Source: Amyelois transitella (Eukaryota > Arthropoda > Insecta > Lepidoptera > Pyralidae). Taken from it: 64,000 bases of DNA. The position numbers and the translations under genes are program-made. Of this stretch, positions 53,645-64,000 are shown in pieces; the stretch's first letter is position 1; each line of letters begins with the position of its first letter. The stretch lies in NCBI RefSeq assembly GCF_032362555.1, contig NC_083518.1, positions 3,670,501 through 3,734,500 of the forward strand. Reading direction: 5' to 3'. The notes beneath the pieces were generated by a model. It did no database searches and had not been told where the DNA came from. It saw only the letters and a list, made by a program, of their open reading frames with translations.

Positions 53645-55369
53645 TTATGGCACACTAATCCCAGTAAACTCGGTAAGCCAGATTTTGAATTTTTTGAATA
53701 CTTCTTTTAAATTATGAATATCAGCCGGCGCGATAAGATAATCGTCGGGCGCAAATCTTGGTTCAGGGCTGCCACTCACATGTAACCAGATAGCCAAGAC
53801 TGCATCATCAACATTTGCTACAGTTCGTCGACAGAGTCTTGCTGCAGTCAAACAAATTGCTACCAAAGCACCCATACTTCCCACTGACACACCTCTAGTC
53901 CCTTCTCTACGAGCTGTTAGGAAATAATTCCTCAATAGAATCTCTGTCTTCTGATCTAACGATACTTGAATAGCGGCCACGATATCTAAGTAATTTGCTA
54001 CATCATCTAAAGCTTTGACTTCTTCTTTTGTGTTTTGTAGTGGGGTATTTGTTTGTTCAAGCATAAAACCAATAATTTCGTCATTGTATTCTCCAAAATC
54101 CCCTCTACAAACGAATCCAAATATATTTGCTACATTATATAGAAGTATTTTCTTATAATCCATTCCCTGCGCCCAAACGGCACATTGAATTTGGGCTGGG
54201 TAAGCATCATTCAAAATATCTCCCGTCTCTAAAGCAGAAAGAATTGCATGTATTTGTTTTTGATTGTAGATATGTAACGGTAAGGATAAGAAGCAAATTC
54301 CACCAGAGGAACCTATTAATGTATCAATAGTTGTCGTGCTGGAAGTCCCCATGTAAACAAATCTTGGTGCGAGCTTGGCCGCTTCATTCATCAGTTTACC
54401 GACAAACCCAGTATCATAGCCGGCGGCAAACACGTGAATAATGCGGGAGTTCGTCCACATGTTGGCTTTTACGCTGGTTAAACTCAACAATAAACTTATC
54501 TTCAAATGCATGAAACAACTCAACGGGCACACATTAATGCCTATGCTCGAAGCTAGACAGTATATAAATTTCCAAGAAACTTCTTTACATGCTTTAAAAA
54601 GTTCTTCGACATCTTCTGGAATAGGCGTCGTGATAGGGGCAGGCAATGGCACCACTTCTTCTAAAGACCAAATTGATGTTATCTTCTTAAATATAATGCC
54701 ATAGAAAATATAAACACTACCGATCTTCAATATAGGTATCAAATCATCGGAAATTCTGAAATTCTTTGATAGTAAGGAGTTTTTTATTTTCATAGTAACT
54801 TTAACCTGTTCACCACATCTCCTCAAGCCGCTGTTTTCAAAAAGAACAGTTTTGCAGACATAACATTTAGGTGGCATTTTTGGGATGTATTGTAGCACTA
54901 CTTCACTATCCTCGCATTCTTCAGGGCATGACCAAACTGTATGATAAGCATAACTCTCTGGTTTAGATTTTGATACTAACAACCCTTCAAAACTTACTAG
55001 ACCTTTGTAGTGATGGCGATTAGGAATAACTAAAAGTTTTGATAGACAATTTAATCTTATGTTAACAGCCACTTGATTTGGCCTAATATGTTGAGTCCAC
55101 TCGTTACTATTCAAAGAAACTAAGCATGCAAATAAAATTTCATTGCAAATGTTTTGCAACCTCAGAGGTTCTTGTAGTAATGTTTCTCCGATTACAGGAG
55201 ATGTCTCAAGCAAATCCATAACATCAATTTCAAGTACATATCTAAATGGAGGATATTTATAAATAGTTTTCACATTTACTTCATTCAAAAATTGTTCGCA
55301 AGCAATTTTCATGTCACTTGTTATGCGCCTTTGGTCTAAGTAAAGCAATATTTGGCTTCGAAGATCCAT
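53645..55369 (-). CDS. MCMDC2: MCM domain-containing protein 2 (MCMDC2 / mei-MCM)
   Basis: Meiosis-specific MCM-like protein that promotes interhomologue recombination; in Drosophila the function is divided between MEI-217 and MEI-218 with REC (MCM8). One intact frame of 574 residues with no introns. An N-terminal MCM-like part is seen around VAVNIRLNCLSKLLVIPNRH and YKGLVSFEGLLVSKSKPESY, with a Cys4-like element (WSCPEECED, PPKCYVCKTVLF, LRRCGEQ). The C-terminal AAA-like part is around GTSSTTTIDTLIGSSGGICF, LSLPLHIYN, IQCAVWAQG, with the MCM-type lid VSVGSMGALVAICLTAARLC. A canonical Walker A GKS/GKT is not seen, as in the family. The start MDLRSQILLYLDQRR is the first ATG. It converges on the IKK-beta gene. 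Product identity is inferred from these family-like segments and overall layout. Confidence 0.85.
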   Translation of the reverse strand: MDLRSQILLYLDQRRITSDMKIACEQFLNEVNVKTIYKYPPFRYVLEIDVMDLLETSPVIGETLLQEPLRLQNICNEILFACLVSLNSNEWTQHIRPNQVAVNIRLNCLSKLLVIPNRHHYKGLVSFEGLLVSKSKPESYAYHTVWSCPEECEDSEVVLQYIPKMPPKCYVCKTVLFENSGLRRCGEQVKVTMKIKNSLLSKNFRISDDLIPILKIGSVYIFYGIIFKKITSIWSLEEVVPLPAPITTPIPEDVEELFKACKEVSWKFIYCLASSIGINVCPLSCFMHLKISLLLSLTSVKANMWTNSRIIHVFAAGYDTGFVGKLMNEAAKLAPRFVYMGTSSTTTIDTLIGSSGGICFLSLPLHIYNQKQIHAILSALETGDILNDAYPAQIQCAVWAQGMDYKKILLYNVANIFGFVCRGDFGEYNDEIIGFMLEQTNTPLQNTKEEVKALDDVANYLDIVAAIQVSLDQKTEILLRNYFLTARREGTRGVSVGSMGALVAICLTAARLCRRTVANVDDAVLAIWLHVSGSPEPRFAPDDYLIAPADIHNLKEVFKKFKIWLTEFTGISVP

Positions 55370-56361
55370 TTTAACAGTTGGGTAAGGTGTCGTATTTCTC
55401 TCTAAAATGTCTTTAAAAAAAGGTTTGAGATTAGATTATTGCCTAGGTCGTACCGTTTATTTGTTTTTGTACTTTATCCCAATGTGAATGAACTCGTACG
55501 TATCTATTTAAAGGTAACTAACATATTTAACAGTTAAAGAAAACTATGTAGGTACAAAAAGAAATCCCTCTCATTTTTAAACAAGGAACAACATTTTTTT
55601 CTAGTTTTGGTTAAAGACATCATGCAGCCTTTTCCTGTCAAAATTGAAAAATATCGACACATGCCGATTTTTTTATTTGATTTTGTGGAATTTTAAGTCC
55701 TTAGAGTATGACTTCTGTATTCGAAAATTCATTCTGTGACATTATTTGGCGCCTACACTATAAAATCCTACGCGGCTTAGCAAGGTCAGTAAACACAATT
55801 AGACACCGGCCTTTTTTAACGGAAATGCCGAATCGAATATGCAAATTGCCCTTATTGCTACCCATAGGTTCTTGTCTTAACTTTATCCATGAGATAACTA
55901 TTTACTACTTGCTTGTTCATTCATTGCGATGGAGTACATTTGTGTATAAAAGTGTTGCTTATGTAAAATCTTCAAAAGTAAGAGGAATATAGACATTAAA
56001 CACGGGAGTCAAGTAACTATAGATTTCTTCAGAGAGAAAAGTCTTACAAATTAAGTCAGTTTTGGTGTGTTCATAAATACCTCCTACCTATAAAGACAAA
56101 ACACATGAATTTCGTTAATTCCAAAGTAGGTTGGTTGGTACCTACTTAGAAAGTTCCTTGTGTTATAGTTCGTCTATAAATCGCTTAGTTAAAGTTGAAA
56201 CTACTTAATCAAATATCGATCTAATCGAATAAATCTGAAAAATATAATATTATTTCTTGATTCGACCGGGGCTCGAAAATTACCAATGGATAAATTAAAA
56301 AAATCTTGAAAGGGACACATGTATAACGTACTCACAAGTAGGTATTGTGGTGATTTACTGG
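55370..56361. other. Intergenic region between MCMDC2 and the bHLH gene
   Basis: About 1 kb; should hold the MCMDC2 promoter (minus) and the bHLH promoter (plus). The plus frame 55708-55992 has no recognisable domain. No repeat was recognised. Confidence 0.4.
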
Positions 56362-56388
56362 ATGGACTTTAAGTATTTATGTCATTGA
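56362..56388 (+). promoter_or_regulatory. Upstream ORF overlapping the bHLH start
   Basis: ATG at 56362 opens an 8-codon frame (MDFKYLCH) whose stop (56386-56388) lies 5 bases past the main ATG at 56379, in another frame. If both are in the mRNA, translation of the bHLH protein would be reduced or depend on leaky scanning. Confidence 0.45.
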
Positions 56389-56990
56389 CTACATCAGTGT
56401 ACATGAACGGAACGGGGCAAGTGGGCGGAGTGAGCGTATTTTTCAAGCGGAATCCGAGTGCGGGCGGTGTCTCCGTCGCGTGGGGCGGCTGCGCGACCAC
56501 ATCGAGACTCCACTCCATGCCCGAGCACGACACGTATCAGCTGCGTCCGCGCGCTGCGCGCAGCCGAGAGCCGCGCGCGCGCCGCACGCCTCAGCCTCTC
56601 AGCAAATACAGGAGGAAAACTGCTAACGCGCGCGAAAGAAGTCGAATGCGAGAAATCAATCGCGCCTTCGAAGCCCTACGCAGAGCCGTCCCGGCTGCTG
56701 CCATCACGGGAGCTCCAATGCCCTGCGAAAAACTCACTAAGATAACGACCCTTCGTCTCGCTATGCGATACATATCAGCTCTATCGGCCACACTCCGAGA
56801 ATCAAGTCCCGAAGGAGACTCAACGCCGAGACCCGAACGATGGCCATCACCCTACTGCTCGGATCTGTCAGAATTCTCCACGGAACAGGAATTGGAAACC
56901 ACGTCCGAGTTCGCAGAGGACTCCCTCTCGCCATTCGACTCCTTCTTGGCGGAATTCGATTACGATTATATTGACAGAACTTTTTCGTGA
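56379..56990 (+). CDS. bHLH transcription factor, delilah (taxi)-like
   Basis: Nuclear basic helix-loop-helix factor; in flies delilah acts in muscle-attachment tendon cells and wing cells. One frame of 203 residues. The bHLH domain spans about 78-139: basic region RRKTANARERSRMREINRAF with the E-box-contacting Glu/Arg (NARER), helix 1 FEALRRAVP, a loop with a GAPMPCEK insert, and helix 2 LTKITTLRLAMRYISALSAT. The loop is longer than in Atonal-type factors; KLTKITTLRLAM and YRRKTANARER point to the delilah group. The C-terminus is acidic (SEFSTEQELETTSEF, FDYDYIDRTF), perhaps activating. Codons are G/C-rich compared with the flanks. M1 (56379) or M9 (56403) could be the start. Orthology to delilah is a best guess. 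Confidence 0.8.
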   Translation: MSLTTSVYMNGTGQVGGVSVFFKRNPSAGGVSVAWGGCATTSRLHSMPEHDTYQLRPRAARSREPRARRTPQPLSKYRRKTANARERSRMREINRAFEALRRAVPAAAITGAPMPCEKLTKITTLRLAMRYISALSATLRESSPEGDSTPRPERWPSPYCSDLSEFSTEQELETTSEFAEDSLSPFDSFLAEFDYDYIDRTFS

Positions 56991-59023
56991 TAGTGAAGTG
57001 TTAAGTTGCCAATGGACTGGTATCTTTGATTAGGTATTTGCAATTTTCACTTTGCCATAATATTAATTAATTAATATATTTTATGATGATTTTTTTGAAT
57101 TATTTATGTTTTAATAAATTTTCATTGTTTTTGTTATTTTGTAATATTAATTAATAATATATTCTACTCTTTAGGGTATGTCGCCTGAAATAATTCTGAC
57201 CGAGTCCCCTTTAGAAGTCCATAAATTCACGTCTTACCCCCAGGGAACAGACAGATGACATCTATAAATAAATATAATGCAGTGTTCTCAAATAAAAAGT
57301 TCAAGAGTCGAGTGTGTGGTGCAGTGAGGATTTACTTAAGACTTAATTGATTGGTTTGTGTCATTTATTCCAAGAAATCATTTTTTTATGAAATCTTGTT
57401 TGTAAATGACTTTTAGGTAGCTACTTGGTTTACTTAAGGAAATTATTGTAGATAGTTATTTAAATTCAGATAAAATATGAACACCTAAAATAGTCAATGC
57501 GACTGACATGGTTACCGACCAATATATTCAATGATGCGGAATAATCACTGATTATGTAAATAATATACTCCGGAAGCGTGGGCCCCTTCAACCTAATAAC
57601 ACATAGTCCCATCAGATATAAAACGTTTTGAACGATAGAACTCTGTCGCTTTGAGACAGGAACCCACGCACTCCGATCTCTCTCATTGTTCTTGAAGGCA
57701 AGTAATATTGGGCGTATGAAGAATGGAGCAATTTTCTATTTGTCGTAGTTTAACATTTAATTAGTTTCAATATAAGATGATGAGTCAAACATGCAACACA
57801 CATCTACTTAGTTGCAAACATAACTAATTAGTCACCTATTCGTATAAAATTGCAGCTAATATTGTGATAACGAATGTAGTAGTCAGAAGAAAGCATGTAG
57901 TAAATTAAAAGGCTCTCAATCGAAATTGAAGCAAGAGAGAGAAAAAAATATATACACCTACATACCAAAATTACGCCTCTTTCACGGAGGTGTATACAGA
58001 GACTAAGTACATATTTTCACTTGCCAATCTACAAGGTGAATCTTTATTCGTTAAGGAATTTTTCACTACATATTTGGACAATGAAACTCGCTGGATTTTC
58101 ATAAAAAATATAGCAGAAAGCAAAAAAAAATTACGTTCCCTCGCATACTAACACCGATCAGCTGATAAACTAATATGTATAGGAGAGTGAATAATTTCTT
58201 TTCTTATACTAGGTTTTTGTTTATGAAATTTGCTCAATTTCAGTACTTTGAATTTTTTTTAATCTAATAAAAATTCATTTAGTATAATTACAGCATAATC
58301 GAGAACATTTATTATTTTCAGAATTTATAGGTACAGCTAAAAAAGTTTTTTTTTCTTTTTTTGATAAGAAAATATATAAGTTAGGTAATATAAATCGATT
58401 ACCGTTGACAGGGCTTTACTTTAGTATCAATGAAGGATAAGTAGGGTAGTTTTATCTGTTTCCTCTAATCTTATAAAATTTTAACTGAATGTTACTTAAC
58501 TATTCGCAATAAAAAACTACTTAGGTACTAATTAATTCGTGAGATTCATATTTAGCGCTCGCTGAACCTACTGTAAAAAAATAAATTGGTGGGCACATTA
58601 CAATGGAAATCTCGTTCGTCCTGTAAGATGTCCTACTAGCTGCCTGCAGCGAAAATATACTTTTACGTAATAAAGTAAGAAGTTTGAGGTTTTCACACGA
58701 AGCGACTCCCACCTGATCATGAAGATATTACCTCACAAAAATAAAAATGCTTTCCTATTTAATTTACTAAGTAACCTAACTTATCTTGATTTTTTCAGAC
58801 GTAGAGATCAAAAGTAACTTATGTTAATCAATTTATTATTTGTCCACATCTTTTTTGTGTTCGCTATGTTTTTAACCTCCCATAGTTACTCAGTAGGTAC
58901 CTAGGTACCTATACCTACCTCATATCTTTTTGATAGTGGCACAGGGTACATTAGAACCAACAAAACTAGCTGCAGCTAGCATGTACAAAATGGTAAGAAG
59001 TGTAGTAACACGTTGTATCCTAC
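56991..59023. other. Intergenic region downstream of the bHLH gene
   Basis: AT-rich; AATAAA at about 57113 may serve the bHLH transcript. Dispersed-repeat remnants occur at about 57950-58030 (cctctttcacggaggtgtat, similar to 25.9 kb) and 58690-58720 (family B SINE fragment). No gene seen. Confidence 0.45.
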
Positions 59024-59222
59024 TACTATTATGAAGGCGAAAGTTTGTATGGATGTATGGATGTTTGTTACTCTTTCACGCAAAAACTTCTGAACCGATT
59101 ACCATGAAATTTGGTATGTAGGTAGCTGAAGACCCAGAATAACACATAGGCTACTTTTTATCCCAGAGTTCCCGCGGGATTGATAGGGTTTCCATGCGGA
59201 CGAAGTCGCGGGCGGCCTCTAG
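59024..59222 (+). repeat. RTE-like non-LTR element 3' end
   Basis: ctactattatgaaggcgaaa, gttactctttcacgcaaaaa, taacacataggctacttttt, gcggacgaagtcgcgggcgg, ctctagtta: the typical 3' region of RTE-type LINEs or their SINEs in Lepidoptera. 5'-truncated and non-coding. Confidence 0.75.
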
Positions 59223-59518
59223 TTAGAAAATATGATAGTATTTTTGAAATCCTTAGGTTGGCTGATCTATCAGTACATTAATAGGTAACCTCTTCTAATA
59301 GGTAACCAAGGTTCTCTTCCAATTTCAGCTTTTGCTTTCCCATCATTGTATTTATGGCGCTATTTTTATATTTACTTTTATCGATAAGACTATGACGACG
59401 ATCGTCATCATTGTTATAAAAAGAACAGTGATTCAGAAGAAATTAAACAATACATGTTTTAAAAAAACAAACACTTTGTATTTGTTGAAAACTTAATATA
59501 AAAATATCCGTACTTAAT

Positions 59519-59751
59519 CTATTTTACTATGACGATTGCTTTTCCTGTGTTCTCGCTTCTCAGCATCCCGACCAAAGCGTCCACCATGTTGTCAAATCCG
59601 TGATATAAGTATTTTTTCATTGTACTTCGGTTTTCCTTCACTTAATAATTTTCAATTGGCACTTATACCTTCGTCCCAGTGATCTATCCATCTGTTCACT
59701 AAGAATCCTTCAACTTTCAGCTCTTTGAACACTATGGTTGTAAAATTGTTA
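59519..59751 (-). pseudogene. Broken last exon of a prostaglandin reductase 1-like gene
   Basis: NAD(P)H-dependent medium-chain reductases of the PTGR1 group reduce enones of prostaglandins and leukotrienes. After an acceptor (ctttttcag|TAAC) the minus strand reads NNFTTIVFKELKVEGFLVNR, WIDHWDEGISAN, then TGA (59652-59654), then KLLSEGKPKYNEKI; a one-base frame change precedes GFDNMVDALVGMLRSENTGK, AIVIVK and a stop. This order matches the C-terminus of PTGR1 (VEGF..RW, EGK.KY.E.I..GF.NM, ENTGKA). Two breaks within ~75 codons argue for a pseudogene. The kept acceptor argues for a DNA-level duplicate rather than a retrocopy. No upstream exons were recognised up to 64 kb. Confidence 0.7.
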
Positions 59752-62700
59752 CTGAAAAAGTTTTTTAAATCTTGTTTAATTTACAGAAGTGTTACTTTAA
59801 AACATGCTTAGTTAAAGGACGGTTCGTACGTTAAGGAAAAAATGCAAAACTTATGCAACGATCATGCAATGCAATAAAGACGCAAAGATCGGTATCCCAA
59901 CTCGTTCCTATTTTGGTATAAGCGGATTGCTTTCCCGCCAAATACGGCCGCCATGACAGTTCACTGAATGTGATTAAATGACATGACATACGAACTAAAA
60001 GCGGCCGCGAATCTTACTGTAATCTCGTCATAATTTATTTAGCGACAATTTTGGTAACTTGTCCGCAATTGTTGCTGATTAGATGTCAATCACTTTGGTA
60101 TAGTAATCTCTTATACTCGTCGGCATTTGAAATGTATACTTACTCACATCCAATGATCCAACCCATAGATTGATCTTTTTAACTGGTGCCAGATTGTAAC
60201 TTAACAGCTTTGTACCAGTAACATTTAAATAAATTATATATGTATTCACCTATTTCATACTCACATAAAGTCATATTTATATTCTTTGCAGGCTGGACAG
60301 GGTCAACAGTCTTGAAAAGACTGAAAGGCCACGTTCACATATTACAAAATAAAAAAAGAACACACAATTTTACTAAATTATACCAGTAACTCCTATTTTA
60401 AAAGGCATCATGCCCTTATATTACTATTTTTGCATTCCACGCATTTTATTTTTCAACAGAAATAATCTGGTTCACAAACAGGAAAGCCAGTACTTAGAAT
60501 TTTGTTATTATTAGCTACAGTCACACTCCAGGAATGAGTCGTGAACTAATTAAGTTAAAAGGTAATTAGGTAAGTACATAATAATATATAAAATATTATA
60601 AAAATGCGTGATATGACTGACTAAGTGACTATGCCAAAACGCAACTTTCATATGTAAGGACCTAATATTATATATATTCCCCTTTCAGCTCCAAGTTTAT
60701 AACCAACTTAAACGGAACCCTTTTCTAAGAAGACTATAGGGAGACTTCATCTCTTGCACAAGTGTACGTAACTCGTAAAAATTTTTATTTCATACATGAC
60801 CCTTGGTCTTTGGACTGACTGACCACCTGAGTCGACCTTTTACATTATTCTGCGTATTATAAGGCAGGCCAAAAATAAACGCAAAATAAATGACCCACGC
60901 GTGCATTGTCCAAAAAACAAGTAAAGGGTCCACGAACTTTTTGCCATAAAACTTGCTTCGGCCCACGTCTTCGCCCGCGCGTTTTGCACAATCATCAAAA
61001 ATGTGGTTCCGTAGCGTAAACTAAAAATTATAGGGAATAAACATTAATGTTGCTATATACTTTAATTCTCACGTGATCTTTAAGTTTTAAATTTTTATTT
61101 GACATAAGGTACCTTAGGAAGGCACCTCTAGAATCCACATTCATAAAATTTTTGTAAATAAAAGACTTGTTAGGTATGTACCTTTGGTAGGAATTTTACA
61201 GACATAAAACAAACGCGAAATGTATATTATTAATAAGTACCTACCTAACTTTATTAAAATAAAAAAAATCTAACGACACAAAACATGGAAAGGCCCACGG
61301 TGCAGAGATGCTGCAAAAACTATGCTTACATTTTTCCAAAAAGGAAATTCTGAAGTTTATTTCAAGTTCTAAGTCACAAACATAACTGAATGTTAATCTT
61401 CTGTATTCATATTATTTTTTGAGTGTGATGTCAGGCGGCCTTGCATACTATGTGGTTATTGGAGAAACGTCCTACTCGTTTTTAAACTTGAAATTTATGC
61501 AAGACCCTTGGCTTTCTCCCACTGATAATGGCCAGGATATAAAATGTAAAGAAATTTAATAGGTATTAGTGTCAAAATCAAATTAGGCAACCGTTATTAT
61601 GATAACGGAGTGCAATTAAAAAGTTATTTATATAATTGACATGTCTTCATCCACTACTTTATTTCTTTTTCGTTCTAAATTTAGATTTTTATTTTATTAG
61701 GATATTGTATTGCGATCAGTTTAGACGATATAATGACAATGAAAACTAAACTGATAATGTTAACTTACATATCAAACAGATAACGAACTTAGATAAAATA
61801 GTAGGTATGTATATCTAAAACCCGTGGGAACTAACACTTGATACATAAAACAAAAATATCCGCACGTACTCAAATGCATAGCATGTTTTATGAAGTTAGA
61901 TCTCAAATAAATATCTCGAAACTAGTTTAACTGTCGTACCTAGAAAAGGGTAGGCTCTAGGTAATATCTTAAGTAAGTAGTAAATGAGCTGAATCAATCA
62001 ATGTTTACAAAACTATCGATCAAAATTTATTAAAAAAAATTATCTAATAAAAAAATAAAAAAAGGAGTTCCGCTAATTGCAAATTTTTTGTAAATGTATT
62101 ATATTTTAGAAACTAACATTTTATATTCCTAAACTTGCTAAACGCAGGCGCATCTAACAGTCGCGGCTTTTCACACAAATAATTTTTTTGTTATCAAGAA
62201 AACCTACTGATTTTCTGATTTTCTTACTTAAGTCACAACAATTTCTGCCTGCGGAGCGGATAAGGATACCTGAACCCATGTGGTGTCACAGTACTTACTT
62301 AGTTTTCAAGAAATGACGATTTCTAACAATTTTATCTACGTCGAGTGTTATCGTTTATCCCAGCAGGCAATGTTAGAGTGTCCACTTTCATTATCAATCA
62401 GGAATTATAAATAAATATATACGGGACAAATCACACAGATTATTAGCTTGCGCTATACTTACTCAAAAATATTACAATTATAACCAACTTTTTTAAATAT
62501 TTACCAACTATTTTCAGGAACAAAAATAAAACAAAATTAAACAAATACATTATGTAAGTATTAAAAAGGAAAATTTCTATTTTTTTCATTTTTTTTTTTT
62601 GAATATTTGGGTTTATTCGTACAGACAAAAAATATAAATCTTGAACTATTTAGATTATTAGTATGGAATTATGGATAGCATGAAAATATTAATATGGAAG

Positions 62701-64000
62701 TATTTATAACGCAAAAGACCCCAACGGGTTGGATATTTCACACTACAAATTTAAATGGCCCAGTCAGGATAAAGAAAGGCCCCACTAGTAAAATATTTTG
62801 TCAGTAAATTTCGTCCGCGACTCCGCCCTCGTAATAATAATGAATGCAAAACTTCATTAAAACCAGTTCAGAGGTTTAACTGTGATGTTGTAAAAAGCAA
62901 ACGCATACTTTCGCGTTTACAATAATGACAGTATATGGATTAGAAAAGCATGGTCACCATAGCGGTGTGCGGTCAGCGGGGCGCAGCTTCAGGTCTAGTG
63001 TGAGAAAAATGTCCTAACCCTCACCTAGATCTGATGTGTTCGCCGGAGGCGCCTAGGGCTTTAATCACGACTGCGCTCATGGCAAGACTTGTCCTTTATT
63101 AATGGTATCTTTACTCATGTGCGTAAATTAATCAACACGTACATACTTAAGTAATAGACTTAACTTTATTAGAGCTTTAGGTTTTAAATTGGAATATATG
63201 GAGAATATTTTAAATGTTTATCTACCCATATATAAAAGAGACAATATAGAGGAAGAGTTTGTTAGTTTTAATGCAGGTACAAGCAAGTATATATAAATGA
63301 CAATATTATTACGAAGTGAACTTTAATGACTCACTTTGTTGCTACATTTTAGTTTATTTTAAAGTCAACGTAATCATTATATGGGTCTTCAAAACATTTG
63401 CAATAAGCTTTAGGCTTTTATGTTCAATTCAACCGAAATTCCCACGCCAACAAAACTCAGCGGTTTCTATTCCAGTAAAAATTGCTACGTGTCCAATTGA
63501 CAACCCATTGGGTATGTCCTAGAATATGGTCATGTGCTCATTTTTGAAAGCGTTTATAAAGAAATACAATGAGCACTATTGATTCGTGAGCTTTTGCACA
63601 CGACAAATCGTTCAGGCCTGTTATTATAACAAAGTTACATGACATACATTGTATGTAAAGAATATGAATTTTAAGTATTACAATATAAAGTTAGATTTGC
63701 ATCGAGGTTCAAAATGTAGATGAATTATATTTGTCTTGTTGCGATGTTTGTCCACCTGACTGAATACGACAAACGTATTAGGAGTGGCAGACATTAGCTA
63801 TTGCGCAGGCTCACAGATTGGTGACCCCTCTCTATCAGTCTCTCTATTGGGTTCTTAACCAAAGTTTAATAAAGAAACTCAGTGTCTTGAACGTGAATAA
63901 GTAAGAATGCGTGTGAGTGTTAATTAAAAAGTCAAAATGAAATTTATCATAACGTAATAGTTATTTAATACTGACAAAACAATAAAAATTAAACTTTATT
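59752..64000. other. Gene-free right end
   Basis: AT-rich with scattered scraps: a family A fragment (about 60262-60340, plus), the tail of the tRNA SINE (62417-62442), an RTE-end scrap (atttcgtccgcgactccgcc at about 62807-62826), and a small isolated GC-rich patch (62945-63075). No convincing exon. Confidence 0.45.

Noticed and set aside
62949-63075. GC-rich patch with a 17-codon frame (MVTIAVCGQRGAASGLV)
   Set aside because: No homology recognised and no splice partner; left as unexplained non-coding sequence.
63775-63900. Possible LTR-retroelement fragment (gattggtgaccc with a nearby aataaag)
   Set aside because: Too short and without a partner repeat or internal region; cannot be told from chance.

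Overview
The window looks like the nuclear genome of a moth or butterfly (Lepidoptera). It is AT-rich, and the genes have GT-AG introns. The non-genic DNA is crowded with short interspersed repeats: a tRNA-derived SINE, RTE-like 3' ends, hairpin and MITE-like elements, and an abundant dispersed ~240 bp family (family A below). All gene models were built by reading splice sites and reading frames by eye; in each multi-exon model the codon phase agrees at every junction.

Left part (1-14.5 kb): four compact housekeeping-type genes, all on the minus strand. They are XRCC1 (3' end outside the window), eIF3f, BOLA3 and a membrane-anchored TTLL15-like tubulin ligase. They cover DNA single-strand-break repair, translation initiation, mitochondrial Fe-S assembly and tubulin modification, and do not look like a functional cluster.

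Middle part (14.5-44.4 kb): gene-poor. At 20.2-20.9 kb a very GC-rich minus-strand exon encodes the end of the prodomain and the whole nine-cysteine mature domain of an activin/inhibin-beta-class TGF-beta ligand. A TATA+Inr promoter with a donor-terminated exon lies 6.6 kb upstream of it. At 34.9-36.3 kb is an insect arylalkylamine N-acetyltransferase (aaNAT) gene with intact splice sites but an in-frame TGA, with a decayed duplicate of its first coding exon in its own intron. The rest is repeats and hairpins.

Right part (44.4-57 kb): a seven-exon ZAD-C2H2 zinc-finger gene (13 fingers, minus strand). It stands head-to-head with a single-exon IKK-beta kinase gene (plus strand), which converges tail-to-tail on a single-exon MCMDC2 gene (minus strand). 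A one-exon bHLH gene of the delilah type (plus strand) follows.

Far right (57-64 kb): intergenic DNA with an RTE-like 3' end and a broken last exon of a prostaglandin-reductase-like gene.

I saw no CRISPR array, rRNA, functional tRNA gene or complete autonomous transposon. The least explained items are a ~1 kb fold-back element made of degenerate short repeats (8.4-9.45 kb), adjacent pairs of near-perfect palindromes (15.0 and 32.1 kb), the TAACGTTA-rich block near XRCC1, the interrupted aaNAT gene with its relic exon, and a 53-nt orphan exon at 21.7 kb.
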